Shown here piece after piece: positions 27,168-35,480 of a stretch of 64,000 bases of DNA. A program made the translations under genes and the position numbers. Every line of letters starts with the position of its first letter. Positions within the stretch are counted from its first letter, which is position 1. The notes under the pieces were generated by a model. That model was not told the origin of the DNA, searched no databases, and saw nothing but the letters and a program-made list of their open reading frames with translations. Source of the DNA: Bradyrhizobium guangzhouense (GTDB taxonomy: Bacteria; Pseudomonadota; Alphaproteobacteria; Rhizobiales; Xanthobacteraceae); NCBI RefSeq assembly GCF_004114955.1, contig NZ_CP030053.1, positions 5,766,001 to 5,830,000 of the forward strand, written 5' to 3'.

Positions 27168-27748
27168 TCTTCGAAACAAAGCAGTCCTCTTGCGGAGGCC
27201 TGTGCCAACACACCCAAATGGGTCTGTTCGCCAAATTCACCCGATAGAACCATTCGGCGAAGCTCGCTCTGCGAGACCGGAACGACCTCGATACCGGGCT
27301 CTTCGACAAAGCCAGGCTTGCGATCGCCAGTCCTGACGAAGAACGAATGAGTCGCATTGCTGATCCGGCTGGAGCAGGTCGCGGACAGGCCGATGCGCTC
27401 GATGCTCACAGTGGGATAGCCGGTCTCTTCCAGAAGTTCACGCGCGGCTGTCATTTGCGGATCTTCGCCCGGGTCGACCATTCCTGCGGGCAACTCCAGC
27501 GAGAAGCGCTCGATCGCCGGCCGATATTAGCGCACCAGAAGTATCTGCGAGTCGGTCGTCATGGCCAGCACGGCCACGTAGTCGGGCTGCGCGATTGCGT
27601 AATAGGTCTCCGCGGCAGCCTCGCGTGAGAAACTCACCTCCCGAGCGATGACCTCGAGCCAGGGCGAAACTGTCGTGCGTTCGACCTTCAGAATTTTAGG
27701 CAGGTCCCGGACCATCCGCGAGAGGTCTCCTTGGCTGACGCAGCTCAT
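27164..27748 (-). pseudogene. Nudix hydrolase interrupted by one in-frame stop
   Basis: The first part (from the ATG at 27748) reads LPKILKVERTTVSPWLEVIAREV and ends ...SQILLVR, stop TAA at 27527-27529; the same frame then continues YRPAIERFSLELPAGMVDPGED with a perfect Nudix box (GMVDPGE, 7 residues, RELLEETGY). Relatives normally have Gln at the stop position (LVRQYRP), so CAA to TAA is the simplest event. The rest of the frame is intact. ADP-ribose-pyrophosphatase-like hydrolases of this form act on nucleotide sugars or NADH-type compounds. A sequencing error or recent inactivation are both possible. The start is uncertain (ATG at 27748 or 27715). Confidence 0.85.
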
Positions 27749-27801
27749 GCTGCCATGGCGGCGGGCACGAAGCGATTTGACTGACTTCCGCCCTGTCCGC
27801 G

Positions 27802-27826
27802 GGGAACATAGACGGCATGCCGGGGT
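27802..27826 (+). promoter_or_regulatory. Possible EcfG-type promoter
   Basis: GGAAC, 16 nt, then GGTT: one mismatch from GGAAC-N16/17-CGTT. It ends 30 nt upstream of the GTG at 27857. Weaker than the site at 23196-23221. Confidence 0.35.
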
Positions 27827-27856
27827 TTGACTCAGATGTCCTAGCGAGGTCAGGCC

Positions 27857-28027
27857 GTGCTGCATCTTGCCATCTCCGTCATGCTGATCTGGGTGGCCTT
27901 CAACATCGCCTTCGTCGTGTTGAGATTGCGAGCGACGCGATCCCCGCATGGCGCAAAGAACCTGAACGGCTGCATGACCCCTTATCACCCCGAGATCGTT
28001 CCCCTGCACCGCCAAATGCAGCGATAG
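27857..28027 (+). CDS. Small membrane protein
   Basis: 56 aa, called from the sequence: GTG at 27857 with AGGTCAGG upstream, stop TAG at 28025. The N-terminal half is a membrane helix (ISVMLIWVAFNIAFVVLRL), the C-terminal half is polar and ends TPYHPEIVPLHRQMQR. Similar helix-plus-tail microproteins are common in rhizobia, function unknown. It lies in the gap between the broken Nudix gene and the gene at 28077-28328. Confidence 0.5.
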   Translation: MLHLAISVMLIWVAFNIAFVVLRLRATRSPHGAKNLNGCMTPYHPEIVPLHRQMQR

Positions 28028-28076
28028 AGGCTCGAGGGCTCGCGCGCCCATCAGATTTCCCCGCGATCTCGGCGTC

Positions 28077-28328
28077 CTAGGGCCGCCGCTTCTTGGGCGA
28101 ACCCATTCCCGGACTGGTTCCATAGGTGGGCATGCCCGTGCCTTTGAACGCGCCCCCCATGCTGTCGGGGCTGGAGTTCGTGCTGCCCCCGCTGCGGATC
28201 GTCGAACCGGACTGGGTGCCGGAGCCTCGATCCTTGGTTCCCTGTGCCGAAACTCCGGCATCCCCAGCCACCACAGCCACCAAAACCACTGTTAACGCCC
28301 CGGTCGTGCCGATCAGCCACCTCATCAT
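28077..28328 (-). CDS. Small exported Gly/Ser/Thr-rich protein
   Basis: 83 aa. The signal peptide ends near VSAQG, the mature chain begins TKDRGSGTQS and is rich in Gly, Ser and Thr, with a basic end. AGAGGGGG lies 5 nt before the ATG at 28328 (the ATG at 28325 is equally possible). Shares the AQG-x-x-D pattern with the two proteins at 22937-23502. Function unknown. Confidence 0.6.
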   Translation of the reverse strand: MMRWLIGTTGALTVVLVAVVAGDAGVSAQGTKDRGSGTQSGSTIRSGGSTNSSPDSMGGAFKGTGMPTYGTSPGMGSPKKRRP

Positions 28329-28554
28329 GGATCCCCCTCTGACATTCGACCATGGCGACATCGAGCGGCCCGGCGGTAGCCGGGCTGAGCGCCCCCGGCA
28401 GCTCCCCACCGCTGACCGTCGTCCGCCTCAGAACGAGGCCGCCTACCAAATAGGCAACCTCCCATCCCCCGCTTCGCTGGCGCCATTAAACCCTATCTTA
28501 GCGCGTCCAGACTAGGATCGATGGTTAAGCCTCCTCAACTTCCGCGCGGGCAAG

Positions 28555-30138
28555 ATGAGACTACAGCGACCGACCTTCGCTTTTGCGGCGCTCGTGCTTG
28601 CGAGCACGGTCGTGTTCGGCCTGGCTGGACACCTTGGGGCCGAGAGCTTCATTCGCCACCAGCAGGCCCGCCAGCTCGACGAATTGACTGAGGTCGTTCT
28701 GCGCCGTTCCGAATTTGCGGTCGAGTTCGCGGCCGCAAGTCTGGTCGAACTCGGCAAGCGTGACGCCGTGAACTGCGAGCCGGCGACGCTCCAGGCCATC
28801 CGCCTTCATGTCTACCAGCGCTCGGCCATCAAGGACGTCCGCGTCGTCAATCCCGACGGTTCGGTGATCTGCTCGGCCTATTCCGAAACGCTGGAATTCG
28901 ACAAGGGATGGGTCGAGCGGCGGGACATGCTCGCCTCGCGCGACGGGAAACTTTCATTGTTCCGCGTTCAGCAATTCGGCGGCGACGCGCTTGGCGTTCT
29001 CAGGGATATCAACAGCAGCACCGCACTGGTCGCCATCGTCGGCATCAACGCGAGCCTGTTTGACATCATGCCGTCCGAACTGCGCGGACACAGTGAGGTG
29101 GTCCTCTCCTTGAGCAATGGAGAGAAGCTTGGTGAGTTCCAGCTCGATGCCGACCGGCCACGGCGCAATGCGAAGCGCTTCGACAGGTCCTCCGACCGTT
29201 ATCCTCTTCACACGACCATCGAGGTCGACGGCGCCGTGCTCTCGGCGTGGAATAACGAAGCCTATTGGCCGGCGCTTGCCGTTGCCGCCGGGCTTGGCGC
29301 CCTCTTCGGGGTCCTGCTGGCGCGAAGCCGCCGCACCGAGGGCCCGGTCGCCGATCTCGATCGCGCCCTGACTGCAGGCGAATTCAAGCCGTACTATCAA
29401 CCCATCTTCGATCTCAGGACGAGAGAGATCAGAGGCTGCGAGGTCCTGGCGCACTGGGTGCGCGACGACGGCTCCGTCATCCCGCCGATGAATTTCATTC
29501 CGCTCGCCGAGTCCAGCGGCCGCATCCAGGCCATGACCTGGCAGATCCTGAAATCGGCATTGTCAGACCTCCGGCCGTTGCTGAAAGCAGACAAGGATTT
29601 CAAGCTTTCCCTCAACGTCGTCCCCAAGCATCTCCTCAGCGCCGGCTTCGTCGAAACGCTTCGACGTACCGTCTTGACGGCAAAAGTTGCGACACGGCAG
29701 ATCGTGGTCGAGGTGACCGAACGCGACGAGCTCGACGATCTCGCGCGCGCGGCTGCCGTCGTGACCGAGCTGCGCGAATATGGCTTCCGCGTTGCCATCG
29801 ACGACGTCGGGGTCGGCCACAGCGGACTGTCGCGACTGAAGGGTTTGGGCGCCAACACGATCAAGATCGACAAATTCTTCGTCGACACGATCACCGTGGA
29901 TGCATCGACCACGACGATCGTCGAGATGCTGGTCGCACTCGCCAAGGACTTTCGAATGACGGTCGTTGCGGAAGGAATCGAGACGGAAGAACAACTCCAC
30001 GCCCTGGTCGCCTCCGGTGTCGAGACCGGGCAGGGATATCTCGTCGCCGCGCCGCTCCCCTTTGCGAAGTTCAGCCAATTGATGGCGCCGCGTCATGCCG
30101 CGGAGGCTCAGGCCAACGGTGCTGCGCTGGTGGCTTGA
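28555..30138 (+). CDS. EAL-domain cyclic-di-GMP phosphodiesterase with CSS-like sensor
   Basis: 527 aa. TM1 (about 7-27) and TM2 (about 240-262) flank a periplasmic domain carrying VICSAYSE, a CSS-like motif whose Cys is thought to sense redox state in the PdeB/C family. The cytoplasmic EAL domain begins YYQPIFDL, with CEVLAHW in place of EAL, then SLNVVPKHLL, VEVTERDE, AIDDVGVGHSG, IKIDKFF and VVAEGIETEE. The residues needed for metal and substrate binding appear kept, so activity is likely. It would lower c-di-GMP and so oppose EPS production and sessile growth. Confidence 0.9.
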   Translation: MRLQRPTFAFAALVLASTVVFGLAGHLGAESFIRHQQARQLDELTEVVLRRSEFAVEFAAASLVELGKRDAVNCEPATLQAIRLHVYQRSAIKDVRVVNPDGSVICSAYSETLEFDKGWVERRDMLASRDGKLSLFRVQQFGGDALGVLRDINSSTALVAIVGINASLFDIMPSELRGHSEVVLSLSNGEKLGEFQLDADRPRRNAKRFDRSSDRYPLHTTIEVDGAVLSAWNNEAYWPALAVAAGLGALFGVLLARSRRTEGPVADLDRALTAGEFKPYYQPIFDLRTREIRGCEVLAHWVRDDGSVIPPMNFIPLAESSGRIQAMTWQILKSALSDLRPLLKADKDFKLSLNVVPKHLLSAGFVETLRRTVLTAKVATRQIVVEVTERDELDDLARAAAVVTELREYGFRVAIDDVGVGHSGLSRLKGLGANTIKIDKFFVDTITVDASTTTIVEMLVALAKDFRMTVVAEGIETEEQLHALVASGVETGQGYLVAAPLPFAKFSQLMAPRHAAEAQANGAALVA

Positions 30139-30298
30139 CCGACGCTGCTGGTTCGAATTCGGACACGCGCTCGACGCGCCGCACAGATGCGTCCCGGTGC
30201 GAACCACTATTCATGAACGCGGCATCGGCGATGTGCGACTTTAACGATATTTTCCGCTTTTGAGAGCGGCCCTCAGGTCGACCGGCTATGATGCCGCC

Positions 30299-30664
30299 AT
30301 GCGCCGAAATCACCTCATGGCAGCCTCAGCAATCTGCCTCGCCCTCATCGCCTACGCCACCTTGGCGCGGCTGGCGGGGCGGCCCGCGCTCATGGGTCAC
30401 GCCGAGGCGTATTGGGTCGTCGTCATCGAGCGCTTCAGCGCCTATGGCCTGCTGGGATTTCTTCTCTCCTTCCTGCTGCCGGGCCGCTTCATCTCCGCAT
30501 GCTTGCTTGTCGTGGCCGTCGCAATGGGGCTGGAGGTGCTTCAGGCTCTGACACCGGATCGCGATCCCGGTGTGCTGGACGTTCTGCAAAAGGCAGCGGG
30601 AGGCACCGTAGGGGTCATCCTTGCCCAGACCATCCTGGCTTTCCTTCCCCGTCCGCCGTCCTGA
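30299..30664 (+). CDS. VanZ-like membrane protein
   Basis: 121 aa with four hydrophobic helices. The core ERFSAYGLLGFLLSF...LEVLQALTPDRDPGVLDVLQ resembles the VanZ-like family (compare ExFQ/T...RxxxxxDv). Members are small membrane proteins; those near EPS or lipid-glycan genes have been linked to cell envelope traits, otherwise unknown. The ATG at 30299 is taken as the start, with no strong ribosome site; a TTG at 30260 is possible. Confidence 0.7.
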   Translation: MRRNHLMAASAICLALIAYATLARLAGRPALMGHAEAYWVVVIERFSAYGLLGFLLSFLLPGRFISACLLVVAVAMGLEVLQALTPDRDPGVLDVLQKAAGGTVGVILAQTILAFLPRPPS

Positions 30665-30716
30665 CGTGGGCACGACCTCGCACAAGCGAGGCCGTCAACG
30701 CGCCAAGATAGCGCCC

Positions 30717-31163
30717 CTACTTCGCCATCTGACCGCGCAGCTCGCCACCGGGGTTCGCAGCCGTGTGAATGTTCGCGTACCATTTTCCGGCGAGCAGATC
30801 CGTCGCCTGGGTGTCGGTGAGTGTCGCGGTGCCCTGAATGGGGCTCTGCACCGTCTTGAACGGCAGGGCGATGCCGGCGTTCTTGCCGGCTTCACTGGGC
30901 CCATGGAAATGTGCCCCCAACGCGGGACCCGACAGGCCGGTAAAGGTGATCGAATAGGTCAGCGTCTTCGTCTGGGTGTCGTAGCTTGCCTCTGCCTTGC
31001 CCGACCCGGCCGAATTGTTCGGAGGCACCTCGTTGGTGCCCTTGAGATCGGCCTGCAGCTTCACGACCTCAGCTTTTGCGGGAGCAGCTGTCATGATCAG
31101 CAGTCCTCCCAAGGCCGCCGCTCCCAACGCTCCGACGCAGACCCAATGATTGGCTTTCCTCAT
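30717..31163 (-). CDS. CHRD-domain exported protein
   Basis: 148 aa with a signal peptide (about 1-32, ending TAAPAKAE) and one CHRD domain: the fold begins KLQADLKGTNEVPPNN and contains LGAHFHGPSEAG and WYANIHTAANPGGELRGQ, the typical paired His-x-His and GGE/LRG elements. CHRD domains occur in chordin and in many exported bacterial proteins of uncertain role. AGGAGGGG lies before the ATG. Confidence 0.85.
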   Translation of the reverse strand: MRKANHWVCVGALGAAALGGLLIMTAAPAKAEVVKLQADLKGTNEVPPNNSAGSGKAEASYDTQTKTLTYSITFTGLSGPALGAHFHGPSEAGKNAGIALPFKTVQSPIQGTATLTDTQATDLLAGKWYANIHTAANPGGELRGQMAK

Positions 31164-31312
31164 GGCACCCCTCCTGCGGGCTCTTTGGCCCAACTCGGTT
31201 GAAACACCGGCCCCGGCCGGAAAATTCCGGACGTGGATTTATGCCTGATTCGAGGCAACTATCGCGGGAATCTCGGAGCCAGGCCGGTCCAATCCAAAGA
31301 GGTGCACAGCGA

Positions 31313-31594
31313 TTAGGCCACCCCGCGCCTGTGGACCTCATTCGGCGTCAGCAGTTCCGCCATCTGCCGGTGCGTGGCCTGGAGCGCCGCGATGGCGCTG
31401 TCGAGGTCAAAATCCGACTCACGGATGGAGGCAAAAAATCTGGCCGTCAGCGCCAGATCCAGTTTGACGCGGGTTGCCCCGTCGCGACTCTTGCGGCGGT
31501 CGAGCGACAGGTGGATGGCCCGCAATCTCGCTTCGCTGCTGCTGCATTCGCACAGCGTCGCGAGCTCGTCATATGTCATCCAGATTTGAGGCAT
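31313..31594 (-). CDS. Small HTH-like protein of unknown function
   Basis: 93 aa, helical. The N-terminal half (TYDELATLCECSSSEARLRA ... RRKSRDGATRVKL) has the spacing of a winged or MerR-like helix-turn-helix with a basic recognition segment, the C-terminal half forms a helix. No cofactor site is seen. Between it and galE lie 300 bp with no supported gene. Tentative DNA-binding role. Confidence 0.5.
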   Translation of the reverse strand: MPQIWMTYDELATLCECSSSEARLRAIHLSLDRRKSRDGATRVKLDLALTARFFASIRESDFDLDSAIAALQATHRQMAELLTPNEVHRRGVA

Positions 31595-31894
31595 GTCCCT
31601 GTCCGTCGCTTGTTATCGACCTTAGCCTAAATTTCAGCTCTAAAAGTATGGTTGCCGAGGGCGCAACCTGGCGACATTTTCGCTGCACGATGGTCAATTG
31701 AAGCTGAATCAGGCGCGGTTTTCTTGCGCAGCCAAAGGGAGCGATGGCGGAACCTCGAAGGCTTGCAGCTTTTCAGGATCGTCAAACTCGATATAACGAA
31801 CCCGGTCGACGATGGCGCTCCCTGTGCTTTGCGTGGACTTGCTGCTGGCGGCCTCAGCCTGGATGGGCGTTGAACTGTGGTGGGATAAAAGGAC

Positions 31895-32881
31895 ATGACT
31901 GACCGACCGACCATCCTCGTCACGGGAGGCGCTGGCTACATTGGCTCGCACGCTTGCCGCGCCCTCGCGGCTGCCGGCTATCGGCCTGTCGTCTATGACA
32001 ATCTCACAACGGGACATCGCAGCTTCGTCGCCGGAGACCTGGTGACGGGCGATCTGCTCGACAGCGCGACGCTGGCGCGCGCCTTTGCCGACCACAAGGT
32101 GACGGCCGTGATGCATTTTGCGGCGGCGAGCCTCGTCGGCGAGTCCATGACCGACCCGCAGAAATACTACATCAACAACGTCCAGGGCACGCTGTCGCTG
32201 CTCCAGGCGATGCGCAACGCGGGCTGCCGCCGCATCGTCTTCTCCTCGACCGGCGCGGTCTATGGCAACGCCGATTCCAAGGCGCTGTCCGAGGATTTCC
32301 CCTGTGCACCGATCAATCCCTACGGCGCCTCGAAATGGATGATCGAGCGCATGCTGGCCGACTATCGTGCGGCTTACGGTTTCGGCGCGTTCTGCCTGCG
32401 CTATTTCAATGCCAGCGGCGCCGATGCGGCCGGCGGCATCGGCGAATTGCGTGACAACGAGACCCATCTCATTCCGCGCGCCATGATGGCGTTGCAGGGC
32501 CATGTCGAGTTCGCCGTGTTCGGCGACGATTACGACACGCCCGACGGCACCGCGATCCGCGACTACATCCACGTCACCGATCTCGCCGCGGCACATGTCG
32601 CGGCATTGAAGCTGCTGGAAGTAGGACATGCCGGCGGCAGCTTCAATCTCGGCACCGGCTCGGGCTTCTCGGTGCGCGAGATCTTGAACGCCATCAGGCA
32701 AGAGACCGGACGCGAGGTCCCTCATACCGTCAAGCCGCGCCGCGCCGGCGATCCGACCTATCTCGTGGCCGATCCTTCCGCTGCGCGAAAGGTGCTGGAC
32801 TTCGTGCCGCGCCATTCCGACCTGCCGACCGTGATCCGCACCGCCTGGGCCTGGCACCAGAAGGCGCATCCGCTCAAATGA
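31895..32881 (+). CDS. galE: UDP-glucose 4-epimerase
   Basis: 328 aa short-chain dehydrogenase-like epimerase. NAD site VTGGAGYIGSHACRAL, then SSTGAVYGN, and the catalytic YGASK in NPYGASKWMIER. It interconverts UDP-glucose and UDP-galactose, supplying galactose for EPS and LPS. A long frame on the opposite strand is a shadow. A paired palindromic intergenic element follows the gene. Confidence 0.9.
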   Translation: MTDRPTILVTGGAGYIGSHACRALAAAGYRPVVYDNLTTGHRSFVAGDLVTGDLLDSATLARAFADHKVTAVMHFAAASLVGESMTDPQKYYINNVQGTLSLLQAMRNAGCRRIVFSSTGAVYGNADSKALSEDFPCAPINPYGASKWMIERMLADYRAAYGFGAFCLRYFNASGADAAGGIGELRDNETHLIPRAMMALQGHVEFAVFGDDYDTPDGTAIRDYIHVTDLAAAHVAALKLLEVGHAGGSFNLGTGSGFSVREILNAIRQETGREVPHTVKPRRAGDPTYLVADPSAARKVLDFVPRHSDLPTVIRTAWAWHQKAHPLK

Positions 32882-32987
32882 GCGCGACACTTGTTGATGA
32901 CCTGTATGCGCTGAAGAGGCTAAAGCCGACCTGACCGCCAAAGCGCGATAGCACTGGGATCAATCGATGAGCGCCAAGAACTCGATC

Positions 32988-33118
32988 ACCTCTCCCGCAG
33001 GGAGAGGTCGGATCGCATCGTAAGATGCGATCCGGGTGAGGGGTTACAGTCTCACTGTGCGCCGCGGCCCCTCACCCGGATTGCTGCGCAATCCGACCTC
33101 TCCCCGCTGGGGAGAGGT
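32988..33118. repeat. Paired palindromic repeat (REP-like), copy 1
   Basis: One unit is ACCTCTCCC, short loop, GGGAGAGGT (32988-33008), next to a second hairpin that ends CCGGGTGAGGGG. A near mirror-image unit starts CCCCTCACCCGG at 33068 and ends GGGGAGAGGT. The element lies between galE and the GrlR-like gene. A related pair is found at 49409-49557. Confidence 0.75.
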
Positions 33119-33156
33119 GAACCACGACCGCCGACCAAACCTAGTTTCATCATGCT

Positions 33157-33603
33157 TTAATCGCGCGCCGATCCGAATGGAGCGGGCGGACGGCGCGGCC
33201 GAGACCGGCTGTCGAGCGCCTTGGGCAATTTGTCGGCATTGAGCTTCACGACCGCGCATTTGGCCTCAGTGGCCACGGTGTCTTCCTGGCTGTAGATCAA
33301 GGTGCACTCGAACCTGACGTCCGGCGCCTCGCGCGCCGTGCCCCAGCACGTCGCGACCGCGCCGCTGCAATCGCCCGAGAGAGTGGCTTCGACTTCGTCA
33401 GGACCAAACACGCTCGGATTGCCCTCGGTATGGCGCTTCACGGTCAGGACAGCCGTGAAACGTCGCTGGTCGACCTGATAGGAACCGCCATAGGTGAAGA
33501 AGCTGTCGCTGCCGGAGATTCGCCCCTCGGTCAGATCGACAAGGCCCGTGCCCTGGCCACGCGGGGTCCTGAACCAGGCAGCGTATTTGCCGTCTCTCAG
33601 CAT
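33157..33603 (-). CDS. GrlR-like regulator/lipocalin-fold protein
   Basis: 148 aa, no signal peptide. The pattern LRDGKYAAWFRTPRGQGTG, followed by ISGSDSFFTYGGSY, RRFTAVLTVKRH and SVFGPDEVEATLSG, resembles the GrlR negative-regulator family, which folds as a small beta-barrel. Many rhizobial members have no known partner. The ATG at 33603 is used; longer in-frame forms extend into unrelated sequence. It is the first gene beyond the che cluster on the same strand. Confidence 0.55.
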   Translation of the reverse strand: MLRDGKYAAWFRTPRGQGTGLVDLTEGRISGSDSFFTYGGSYQVDQRRFTAVLTVKRHTEGNPSVFGPDEVEATLSGDCSGAVATCWGTAREAPDVRFECTLIYSQEDTVATEAKCAVVKLNADKLPKALDSRSRPRRPPAPFGSARD

Positions 33604-33752
33604 GACAATATCCGTCGTAAAATTCAGACGTATTTGCTGGCAACTCTGGGGCGCGACAATGACCGATATGGCGCGCGTTCCGCCACGGTTAACGCCCTGC
33701 AAAGCCAGTTCCTAAAATTGCCGGCGCGGCCTGCGCCGCGACGGCAGCAAGC

Positions 33753-35480
33753 TCAAAACAATTCTATGCCGTCATCCGCAGGCTCGACCGTTTCGACCCG
33801 GCGGCTGGCCGCGCTCGACGACAGCCCAAGGGCTTGCAAAAAGTCCCGGTGAACGTCGCGCTCGCGCTCCATCGTGTAGCGAGCAAAGAGATCGTCGAGC
33901 AGCGCCTCGTCCTGCCGCTGCGGCCGATGCGTGCCCGCGCTGGCGCTCTCGAGGCGCGCGGCGACGGAAGGTAGTGTCGCCGAGCTCTCCCCGAGCGAGT
34001 TCATCAGGCCTTGCGCCGAATTCATCAGGCCTTCGAACTCGGCGCCTTCGTCGACGAGACGGGTCATCAATCTGCCGAGCCGTTCGTTGCCGGCTTCGAC
34101 CTCGCGCAGCGCCTGAAGTATCTGCGGTTCGAGCTTGGCGAGCTGGGTGGGATCGCCCTGGACGCGGAGCTCCTTCAACTCGTTGGCCGACTGCTCGATG
34201 CCGTCGAGGATCGGTCGCAGGCGTCCGGCGCCTGCCGAGACCTGATCGGCGGTCGCCTTGAGCTCGTTGGCGATGACGACGAAGGCGCTGCCGCGGCTGC
34301 CGAGATGGCTTGCCTTGAGGCCCGCGTTCATGCCGATCAGCGTGATGTCGACCGTGGCTTCGGCGAGACCTGCGATGGCCTGGCGGAATTTGGCCAGCGT
34401 CTCCTCGACGACCGCCAGTGCCTCGTCGACCGAACGACCCGCGCTCTCGCAGGTCGCAATCAGGGTCGAGGCATGGGCCAGCGTCTGCTTGATGCGGGCG
34501 AGGAACGAGGAGGAGGATCCGTTCTCGGCGCCGAACAGCGAACGGCCGTGATTGACGACACCACCGGCATCATTCAGGATCGCGGACAGCGCCCGGATGA
34601 TCTCACTGATGTCGCCGCCGAACTCGCGTTGCGCGTCCCTGAGCTGAGCCGCCTGCAACCGGCGGATCGCATGGGCGCCGTCTTCGCTGGCGACGGGCGT
34701 GGGGACGAGGCTCGGCTCCGAGCCGGACGACAAGCGCAAGCCGTGACAGACATGTTCGAGGCGCTGCCGCGTGCTGTCGCCGGCCTGCAACGATATGATC
34801 GCGCTGCCGACGGCGTCGGCGATCTTCCGCGTGCTGCCGCTGGAGAGATCGGCGAGATGGCTGCTCTTGCTGCGCTGCTCGCGCAGGCCGGAATAGGCTG
34901 CACCAAGCTCGGCACTCTCCGCGACCAGCTGGTCACCGTAGCTCTTCTCGAATTCCTTCTGCCTGATGGATGCGGTGACGACGGCCTCCGACAACCGCTG
35001 CTGGTCCCGCGCGCAGCCCTCGATCGAGCCCTGCACGGCCTTGCCCAGATCGTAGGCCTCCTGCGTGAAAGCCAGAAAACCCTCGCGATCGCCATCGAGC
35101 GACGCCGCCTCGATCCGGGCGCTGCGCGCGATGATGGTGATCATCTGGATATGCTTGAACAGCGGCTTCAGCAGAGCGGACGCTTCCGTCGTGCTCTTGC
35201 CGATCATCGCGAGCAGCGCGCTCTCGGCCGGCAGCGCCCGCGCCAGCTCGCTCAGCCGCGCCGCGATCTCCTGCAATGCGGTCGCCGCGCCTTCGATCTC
35301 GGCGCCGGAGAGCTCTCCGGAGAGAGACCCCAGCCCCTGATTCAGCTCCTTGAAGATGATGTGACCGCGACCGAGGTCATGACCGACGCCTGAAAACACG
35401 TCCTCGATGCGCGACGAGACGCCCTCGACCGCGGCAATCGCATCCGTCAAATGTCCGGCCGGAACGGCAGTCATCGCCAT
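33753..35480 (-). CDS. Soluble MCP-like chemotaxis protein with two hairpin-tip motifs
   Basis: About 575 aa, coiled-coil-rich, without membrane helices. Near the middle-C-terminal part VDITLIGMNAGLKASHLGSR and then AFVVIANELKATADQV align with the MCP signalling tip (normally I..QTNLLALNA..EAARAGE...FAVVA.EVR.LA). Earlier, IQMITIIARSARIEAASLDG and GFLAFTQEAYDLGKAV give a second, diverged match. The gene follows cheB (the cheB stop and this ATG share one base), so it belongs to the che operon. Probably a cytosolic signalling or adaptor protein acting on CheA or CheW. Whether it is a true receptor is unknown. Confidence 0.65.
   Translation of the reverse strand: MAMTAVPAGHLTDAIAAVEGVSSRIEDVFSGVGHDLGRGHIIFKELNQGLGSLSGELSGAEIEGAATALQEIAARLSELARALPAESALLAMIGKSTTEASALLKPLFKHIQMITIIARSARIEAASLDGDREGFLAFTQEAYDLGKAVQGSIEGCARDQQRLSEAVVTASIRQKEFEKSYGDQLVAESAELGAAYSGLREQRSKSSHLADLSSGSTRKIADAVGSAIISLQAGDSTRQRLEHVCHGLRLSSGSEPSLVPTPVASEDGAHAIRRLQAAQLRDAQREFGGDISEIIRALSAILNDAGGVVNHGRSLFGAENGSSSSFLARIKQTLAHASTLIATCESAGRSVDEALAVVEETLAKFRQAIAGLAEATVDITLIGMNAGLKASHLGSRGSAFVVIANELKATADQVSAGAGRLRPILDGIEQSANELKELRVQGDPTQLAKLEPQILQALREVEAGNERLGRLMTRLVDEGAEFEGLMNSAQGLMNSLGESSATLPSVAARLESASAGTHRPQRQDEALLDDLFARYTMERERDVHRDFLQALGLSSSAASRRVETVEPADDGIELF

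Noticed and set aside
31709..32941. 410-aa minus-strand frame over galE
   Set aside because: galE is unmistakable on the plus strand; the opposite frame has no domain and is rich in Arg, His and Gly.
32988..33118. CRISPR-like repeats
   Set aside because: Only paired palindromes with unequal spacing; no regular spacers or cas genes.
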